A stretch of 55,862 nt of DNA from Gammaproteobacteria bacterium (lineage in GTDB: Bacteria > Pseudomonadota > Gammaproteobacteria > CAIRSR01), in assembly GCA_963575715.1 (NCBI GenBank), contig CAUYTW010000330.1, positions 1-55,862 on the forward strand, read 5' to 3'. The first letter of the stretch is position 1. Every line of letters begins with the position of its first letter. A program made the translations under genes and the position numbers. Below the pieces are notes generated by a model. The model made no database searches and had not been told where the DNA came from. It was given only the letters and a program-made list of their open reading frames with translations. This document shows, in pieces, positions 50,546 to 55,862 of this stretch.

Positions 50546-52513
50546 ATGAATAGCCAATTGCTGAATGATATTGAAAATAATTTACATTTCCTCCGGCCTT
50601 TTTGGTTTTTGGCTTTGTTACCTCTTGGAGTCCTGCTCTGGCTCCTGTGGCGGCGGCGTCTTGTTGCCGGTAGCTGGCGGACAGTGGTAGATCCGCGTCT
50701 GTTGCCGTACCTGTTGTTAGATGCAGAGCCACGGCGACGTTCATGGCCATTGCTCGCGGTGGGATGCGCCGGACTGCTGGCGATTCTGGCCTTGGCTGGA
50801 CCCGTGTGGCGGAAGCTGGAGCAGCCAGTGTTTCGTCAACCATCCTCGTTGGTGGTATTGCTTGATTTATCGCGTTCGATGGATACTGCCGATCTCAAGC
50901 CAAGCCGCCTGGAGCGGGCGCGCCTCAAACTTCAAGATATTTTACGCCGACGCCGTGAGGGTCAGACCGCCCTGGTGGTGTTCGCTGCCCAACCGTTCGT
51001 GGTCAGTCCCCTCACCAGTGATAGCCGTACCATCGCTAGTCAAGTACCGAGTTTGACCACCGATCTGATACCAGAACAAGGCTCACGCCTGGATCGCGCC
51101 ATTGATCGGGCGCATCAATTGCTCAAGCAATCCGGGGTGATGGCGGGCACGGTATTGGTGATAGGGGATGACGTAGCAGGCACTCCGGCGCACGAACTGG
51201 AAGTCGCACTCGAACGTCTAGTGGCAGATGGTCATCGGATTGCCTTGCTCGGGGTGGGAACTGCCGCAGGTGCGCCCATTCCGATGACGGATGGTGGTTT
51301 CTTGAAAGACACACACGGCGCTATCGTGCTGCCGCGACTGGACGAGGCAGCCCTAGCGGAGGTGATGCGTCGTGCTCACGGACTCTACCGTTCGCTCACC
51401 CCTGATGACAGCGACCTGGATGCTTTGCTTGCCTTGATTGAAACTCGACGGGCCGACGCCGTGGCCGAGAACATGAAAAGTGACCAGTGGCACGAGGAAG
51501 GACCATGGTTGTTGCTACCGCTATTGGTCTTGGGCGCTCTTGCTTTTCGGCGCGGCTATTTGGTGGTGTTGCTGCTCCCGCTGCTGTCGATGCCACGTCC
51601 GGCCCAATCCCTGGATTGGTGGGCACCATGGCAACGTCCCGATCAGCGGGCGCAACAGGCCATGGACGCAGGTGACCCGGCTCGGGCCGCAGAATTGTTC
51701 CAGGATCCAAAATGGCGCGCAGCAGCCAACTATCGCGCTGGCAACTACCAAGCGGCCCTCGATGCCCTGAAGGGATATAAAGATTCAGAGTCCCTCTATA
51801 ACTGCGGCAATGCCTTAACCCGACTCGGACGTTTGCCCGAGGCCATGGCGGCTTATGATGAAGCAATCAAGCGGGATCCCGACCATCAGGACGCAATCCA
51901 CAATCGTGATCTTGTCAAGCAATGGCTGGATAAACAAAAAAAAGACGCAGCGCAATCGCCGGAGGGTGATAATCAAAAGGACGATCAAGGCAAAAACAAA
52001 AAGAACGATCAAACTAAGAACAAAAAGGACGATCAAAGCAAGAACCAAACGGACGAACAAGATCAACAACAAAAGGACGAGCAAGGCAATAACCAAAAGG
52101 AGCAAGGAAACCAACAAAAAAAACAACAAGAGAGCACTCAACAGAATCAGGAAAAACAACGAGAAGATTCTGACAGCAAGGAGTCTGATAATTTCGGTGA
52201 TTCGCAACAAGGTTCATCGGGTGAAAAAAATGATTCGCGTGATGCTCCGTCAAATAATTCCGCGCAATCCTCCCGGCAGGATGATCACCAATCAGCATCG
52301 TCGCCGACTGAAAAATCCGAGTCGGTTACGTCCCGACCAGTGGACACCAAGGATTCGGACACAGTAGATATCAAGCAGCGTGAACGAATCCTGGCAGATG
52401 AACAATGGTTACGTCGTGTCCCAGATGATCCCGGTGGCCTGTGGCGACGTAAATTTCTCTATCAATACCGTAGCCAGCATCCCGCACGGGAGAATGAAAA
52501 CACATCGTGGTAA
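50546..52513 (+). CDS. VWA-TPR membrane protein (BatB/BatC-like fusion)
   Basis: The 655-residue protein combines in one chain features usually found in BatA/B and BatC. Two N-terminal membrane helices (about 18-36 and 66-85) precede a VWA domain with an intact metal-binding DLSRSMDT near residue 107. A further pair of helices spans about 325-360. Two or three TPR repeats (AAELFQDPKWRAAANYRAGN, LYNCGNALTRLGRLPEAMAA) follow. Then comes a long low-complexity stretch rich in Asn, Lys, Gln and Asp with a repeated KNKKDDQ-type motif, and a short basic C-terminal domain (LRRVPDDPGGLWRRKFLYQY). The Bat operon's MoxR and DUF58 genes are not in the window. Confidence 0.88.
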   Translation: MNSQLLNDIENNLHFLRPFWFLALLPLGVLLWLLWRRRLVAGSWRTVVDPRLLPYLLLDAEPRRRSWPLLAVGCAGLLAILALAGPVWRKLEQPVFRQPSSLVVLLDLSRSMDTADLKPSRLERARLKLQDILRRRREGQTALVVFAAQPFVVSPLTSDSRTIASQVPSLTTDLIPEQGSRLDRAIDRAHQLLKQSGVMAGTVLVIGDDVAGTPAHELEVALERLVADGHRIALLGVGTAAGAPIPMTDGGFLKDTHGAIVLPRLDEAALAEVMRRAHGLYRSLTPDDSDLDALLALIETRRADAVAENMKSDQWHEEGPWLLLPLLVLGALAFRRGYLVVLLLPLLSMPRPAQSLDWWAPWQRPDQRAQQAMDAGDPARAAELFQDPKWRAAANYRAGNYQAALDALKGYKDSESLYNCGNALTRLGRLPEAMAAYDEAIKRDPDHQDAIHNRDLVKQWLDKQKKDAAQSPEGDNQKDDQGKNKKNDQTKNKKDDQSKNQTDEQDQQQKDEQGNNQKEQGNQQKKQQESTQQNQEKQREDSDSKESDNFGDSQQGSSGEKNDSRDAPSNNSAQSSRQDDHQSASSPTEKSESVTSRPVDTKDSDTVDIKQRERILADEQWLRRVPDDPGGLWRRKFLYQYRSQHPARENENTSW

Positions 52514-52539
52514 AGAAAATTACCATCCAAAAAATTACC

Positions 52540-53436
52540 TTAGCTAGTGGCCTGGTTGATAATAAAAACCATGATGTCTGCGCATTCGTAACAGCGGCGC
52601 AACATTCCTGCCATTACCTGTACTGGAACCTTGTTTCCATCGTAAGTAAGAATGGTGCTGGGAACATTTCTAATTTCTTCTTGTTTTGCAAGAGATTCCA
52701 TAACTTTTCCTATGCCTTCGTCCTTACTTTTTCCATCATCGGTGAAAAAATCGGTTATTTTATTGAGCGTCACCAATTTTTTAGGATACTGAATTAATTG
52801 GTACGCTGCCTGATTGCAGCTAATGATTGTTCCATGAAAATTGCAAATAAAAATAGCCAAAGGCATCATATTGAGCAGATCCATGAGAAACCATTGCTCA
52901 TCGCGTACCGTATGTTGCAGGGTTACTTGTCGGTGCTGAATGTTTTGGTCACGCTCCCAACTATTGCAGGCATTACGTGCCAGTTGAATAATTTCATCCC
53001 CAGAGAGCGGTTTGTTAGCTAAAACGACATCATGCTGAAGAGCCATCTGGATTTCGTCAATACTATGATCACTATAAGCGGTAACAATAATAATATAGAT
53101 GCGATCATCGATTTCTCGAATTAGCTGTGAAGTTTCCAGACCATCAATTCCTGGCGGCATACGGATATCAATAAATGCCACCGCAAAAGGAGTATCATTA
53201 TCAAAAAATTGACGTGCAAGTTGCACGCCTGCCTCTCCTTGGGAGGCTATATGAACCTCAAACCGATCACCAGTGCTAATATCCATATCAGTAAGATATT
53301 TTTTATCTACATCGGCGAAAGCCATAAGGCCGGTTTTCTTTTTTTCATTTGAACCGGAACTACTGAAAATCATTTTATATGTTTTTAATAACTCTTGATC
53401 ATCATCGATGACTAGGACTCTTTTATTGATAGACAT
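52540..53436 (-). CDS. Response regulator with receiver and PAS domains
   Basis: The 298-residue protein has an N-terminal receiver (VLVIDDDQELLKTYK, phosphoacceptor Asp90 in AFIDIRMP, IIVTAY, KPL). It is enlarged by an insertion of about 30 residues between the first strand and the second (residues about 27-58). A linker and PAS domain (DLLNMMPLAIFICNFHGTII) follow, with no DNA-binding or enzymatic output. It is encoded four bases after the partner histidine kinase gene and presumably relays or integrates phosphorylation. Confidence 0.93.
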   Translation of the reverse strand: MSINKRVLVIDDDQELLKTYKMIFSSSGSNEKKKTGLMAFADVDKKYLTDMDISTGDRFEVHIASQGEAGVQLARQFFDNDTPFAVAFIDIRMPPGIDGLETSQLIREIDDRIYIIIVTAYSDHSIDEIQMALQHDVVLANKPLSGDEIIQLARNACNSWERDQNIQHRQVTLQHTVRDEQWFLMDLLNMMPLAIFICNFHGTIISCNQAAYQLIQYPKKLVTLNKITDFFTDDGKSKDEGIGKVMESLAKQEEIRNVPSTILTYDGNKVPVQVMAGMLRRCYECADIMVFIINQATS

Positions 53437-53440
53437 TTGA

Positions 53441-55741
53441 TTATAAACCTCTTTTGAAAGCCGTTGGAATTTTTATAACAAACATAGCGCCTTTTCCTAA
53501 TCCGGCGCTATGCGCTTCAATATCACCACACAACAATTTAATGAAAATCGCTGCCGAGTGAAGACCAAACCCTGTACCCCCAACCTTGGTGGTCATTCCG
53601 TAATTAAAAATGTTTTTGATATTTTCTTCTTTTATACCGTAACCATTGTCTACAATAGTAATTTTCACGCCATCCAGATCAATTCTTTCCGCCGTGATAG
53701 TGATCAAGCCATCGAGATTTTTATTTTCCATGATTGATTCTCGGGCATTTTTGATCAGGTTAATCATAATTTGCAATATTTGCGTGCGCGGAAGAAAAAC
53801 AAATCCCAGTGATGATGGAATCTGAATGTCTATCTTGATAGCATATTTTTTTAATAATTCCTCTTGAATCATGATGGAATCCTCGACCATTTGTGAAAGA
53901 TTGAATTCTTTCCTTTCAATGACGGGACGAGCAGAATCATTATGGATTTTAACGATGCTCGCAATATGCTCGACTCCTTTTTTTATCTTATTGGCGTTTT
54001 CCAGTAAATCTTCCTTAGCAATCTTCAAGAATTCATGACCGGTATCTTCCATCGCCGCGATTAATGCCGCCAAAACTTGTTTTTCGGTTTGACCGCGCTG
54101 CATCTGTTTATGCGTGAGCGCACCAATTTTAGTAAGAATTTCTCCGGTTTCTACTAAATAATGGCTCCTGTTTTCCAACAACTCCGAACGATGGGAAATG
54201 CTCATGACGGCATTTCCAATATTGTGCAGCAGAGTGGCGCTCATTTCCGCAACCCCAGATTGAAAGGCAAGATACATCTCTTTTTCTTGTGCCCGCTTTC
54301 GCTGCGTAATGTCATGAAAGACAACCACCGAACCGATAGTTTCATTATTAATATTGATCGGAAAGCAGGAGTATTCTACGGGAAAGGATGAGCCATCGCG
54401 TCGCCAGAAAACTTCATTCTCCATCCAAATTCCATATCCTTTTTTTTGCGCGGCATGAATTGGACAGTCAGTGTCAGGGAATGGAGAACCATCGGCTCGG
54501 GTATGATGGATAATCGAATGGATCTTTTCTCCAATAAAAATATTATCATTGTCATATCCGAGGATTTCTAAGCCAGCTCGATTGACAAAGGTGCAGAGGT
54601 TCGCGTTATCCATGCCATAAATTCCCTCGCCGGTGGAAGAAAGAATTATTTGAGAGAAATCACGCTCCTGACGCAGAATCTGTTCAATTTTCTCGCGCTC
54701 GCACACTTCCTCGACCAGTTTATTTTTAGAAACAACGGCATTACGAAGTCTTCCTTCCACCAATTTTATCTGGCGGTAAAACAGTAATCCCAAAAACAAG
54801 ATTAACCCAAGGGACACACCCAATAAAATATAATTATTGGCTAACACCAACTCTTCATATTTTGAAAAATCATAAATACCAATGATCCGACAGATAATTC
54901 GATGCCCAGTATCGTGTATTGGAATGGAAAATAAAGCTGTGCTATTTGCTGTTCTGGAGATGCTCGACATGGCATCGTCAGCCAGAAACTTGTTGTCCGC
55001 TAAATATTGTCGAAGACTATCTGGATATTGGGTATTTTTATTACCGATGAAAATCATGCGATGAAAGCTGTCCCAATCGACCATGGTGTTGAAAGTGCGG
55101 GAAGGATTTTTATAAGCTGATTTATCAAAATATTCTTTGTGCAGGAAAGTGTATAAGCGAGTACCTAAAATTTGTTGCACTTCTTCCACAAAGTGTTCCA
55201 TTTCCTTGCCTAGCTCCAGATAACCAATGAGCTGTTTTCCATTCCACCACGGTAATACGGTCCTCAAGGTTAGTCCGCCGCTCATGCCGACTTCCAATCC
55301 AGAAACAAAGGTACCAGACTGTTCCGATTTTAGCAGAATAGGACGATTAACCAGATCTCCGTAAGTATCTGGATTATGCACGCGAAGGAAATTAACCCGG
55401 TTAGCGTTATGAAAATAAAAATGCGTGATATAATTTTCTCCGAAAGATTCCATGATTGGTTTGCTCTCTTGCAAAAGAGCCTCTCGATTTCCAGAAATAA
55501 AATAGTCACGCAAACTGCTATATCTGGAGAGAATAACCATTTCGCTCTTTAAAAATTGGGATTGTTCCTCCATGGATTTATACAGCTCATTGAAAATATG
55601 GTTAATTTCATGATTCAGGAGATTATCGATAATGATATTCTCCAGCCAATAGGTGGAAAAGGCAAAGCCGACAAATATCGCGATCAAAATGCTGAAGATA
55701 GGCATTAGGATAAGACGTCGAACAGGAAAAGAATCTCTCAT
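53441..55741 (-). CDS. Membrane sensor histidine kinase with PAS domain
   Basis: The 766-residue kinase has a helix at about 12-32, an extracytoplasmic Cache-like domain with Tyr- and His-containing segments, a second helix at about 300-322, a PAS domain (ILSSTGEGIYGMDNANLCTF), a HisKA-like helix with the probable phosphoacceptor His in LLHNIGNAVMS, and a C-terminal ATPase (N box LINLIKNARES, G1 VDNGYGIKEE, G2 GGTGFGLHSA). The response regulator follows at once. The start at 55741 is preceded by a conserved leader, CGGAGACACTG, shared with epmA. Confidence 0.94.
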   Translation of the reverse strand: MRDSFPVRRLILMPIFSILIAIFVGFAFSTYWLENIIIDNLLNHEINHIFNELYKSMEEQSQFLKSEMVILSRYSSLRDYFISGNREALLQESKPIMESFGENYITHFYFHNANRVNFLRVHNPDTYGDLVNRPILLKSEQSGTFVSGLEVGMSGGLTLRTVLPWWNGKQLIGYLELGKEMEHFVEEVQQILGTRLYTFLHKEYFDKSAYKNPSRTFNTMVDWDSFHRMIFIGNKNTQYPDSLRQYLADNKFLADDAMSSISRTANSTALFSIPIHDTGHRIICRIIGIYDFSKYEELVLANNYILLGVSLGLILFLGLLFYRQIKLVEGRLRNAVVSKNKLVEEVCEREKIEQILRQERDFSQIILSSTGEGIYGMDNANLCTFVNRAGLEILGYDNDNIFIGEKIHSIIHHTRADGSPFPDTDCPIHAAQKKGYGIWMENEVFWRRDGSSFPVEYSCFPININNETIGSVVVFHDITQRKRAQEKEMYLAFQSGVAEMSATLLHNIGNAVMSISHRSELLENRSHYLVETGEILTKIGALTHKQMQRGQTEKQVLAALIAAMEDTGHEFLKIAKEDLLENANKIKKGVEHIASIVKIHNDSARPVIERKEFNLSQMVEDSIMIQEELLKKYAIKIDIQIPSSLGFVFLPRTQILQIMINLIKNARESIMENKNLDGLITITAERIDLDGVKITIVDNGYGIKEENIKNIFNYGMTTKVGGTGFGLHSAAIFIKLLCGDIEAHSAGLGKGAMFVIKIPTAFKRGL

Positions 55742-55780
55742 CAGTGTCTCCGAGAAACCCCCAGTTTACTTTTTGGGGGA
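55740..55780 (-). promoter_or_regulatory. Leader of the histidine kinase gene with shared ribosome-site motif and hairpin
   Basis: On the minus strand CGGAGACACTGATGA spans the start codon, and the same string precedes the epmA start at about 20481-20495. A hairpin, CCCCCA...TGGGGG-like, lies just upstream (about 55757-55779) and could control access to the ribosome site. Confidence 0.45.
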
Positions 55781-55808
55781 TGTACGCCAATGGATTATTT
55801 CAGTATTT

Positions 55809-55829
55809 TAACCCAAGTTGCTACCTATT
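55809..55829. repeat. IS982-like terminal repeat at the window edge
   Basis: TAACCCAAGTTGCTACCTAT matches the ends at 25523 and 40795. The rest of the element, if any, lies outside the window. Confidence 0.6.
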
Positions 55830-55862
55830 ATGGTGGATAACCAAATAGCCCCTCTCCCTTTG

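Noticed and set aside
51950-52140. Tandem-like AAG/CAA-rich repeats as a DNA repeat element
   Set aside because: They encode the in-frame low-complexity linker of the VWA-TPR protein, so a separate repeat feature is not needed.
1-55862. CRISPR array
   Set aside because: No regularly spaced short direct repeats were seen. The repeated units are dispersed inverted-repeat elements.

Overview
The window most likely comes from a gammaproteobacterium. EpmA (PoxA) next to EF-P, an LpoA-type lipoprotein, AmpE, MltG, PpsR, the CcsA-like/CorB pair and a type II secretion GspL are together typical of that class. No rRNA gene, complete tRNA gene, CRISPR array or integrase is visible. A genus cannot be assigned from sequence reading alone.

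Layout. 1-1.8 kb: a chemoreceptor. 2.1-5.3 kb: mobile debris, with a DDE insertion sequence inside an IS1 element and further repeats behind it. 5.4-7.6 kb: ahpC-ahpF peroxide reductase. 7.7-12.8 kb, minus strand: a large transglutaminase/DUF2126 protein and a stand-alone murE. 13.4-16.7 kb: a secreted GH9 glycosidase, followed by the 3' half of a tRNA-Met and a non-coding boundary zone. 17.4-19.4 kb: an SPFH protein coupled to a divergent NAD-kinase-like protein. 19.5-21.2 kb: epmA and efp. 21.4-26 kb: repeats, mltG, an AAA ATPase/nuclease gene broken by a 141-bp hairpin element, and an IS982-like remnant. 26-28.6 kb: a kinase-HDOD-GAF fusion. 28.9-36 kb: envelope genes (AmpE, CcsA-like, CorB, TatA, UppP, GspL, YihY). 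36.1-36.9 kb, minus: a glycosyltransferase. 36.9-40.8 kb: a four-gene corrinoid methyl-transfer cluster. 41-46 kb: PpsR, a sensor lacking an output domain, and LpoA. 46-48.5 kb: small ORFs, a possible orphan HEARO-like RNA and an orphan MCE protein. 48.6-55.7 kb: pepA, a BatB/BatC-like fusion and a histidine kinase-response regulator pair.

The strongest unusual signals are of two kinds. First, two gene sets may be functional systems: the corrinoid cluster (reductive activator, corrinoid protein, UroD-fold methyltransferase lacking the usual zinc ligands, DUF1638 protein) and the SPFH/NAD-kinase-like pair. Second, the intergenic space is heavily colonised by at least four families of small inverted-repeat elements. 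Two have identifiable parents: the 1051-bp DDE element at 2486-3536 and an IS982-like element at 25.5 kb. Two insertions can be resolved to the base pair because the interrupted reading frame or the target duplication can be reconstructed. Several repeats supply stop codons or C-terminal codons to chromosomal genes.
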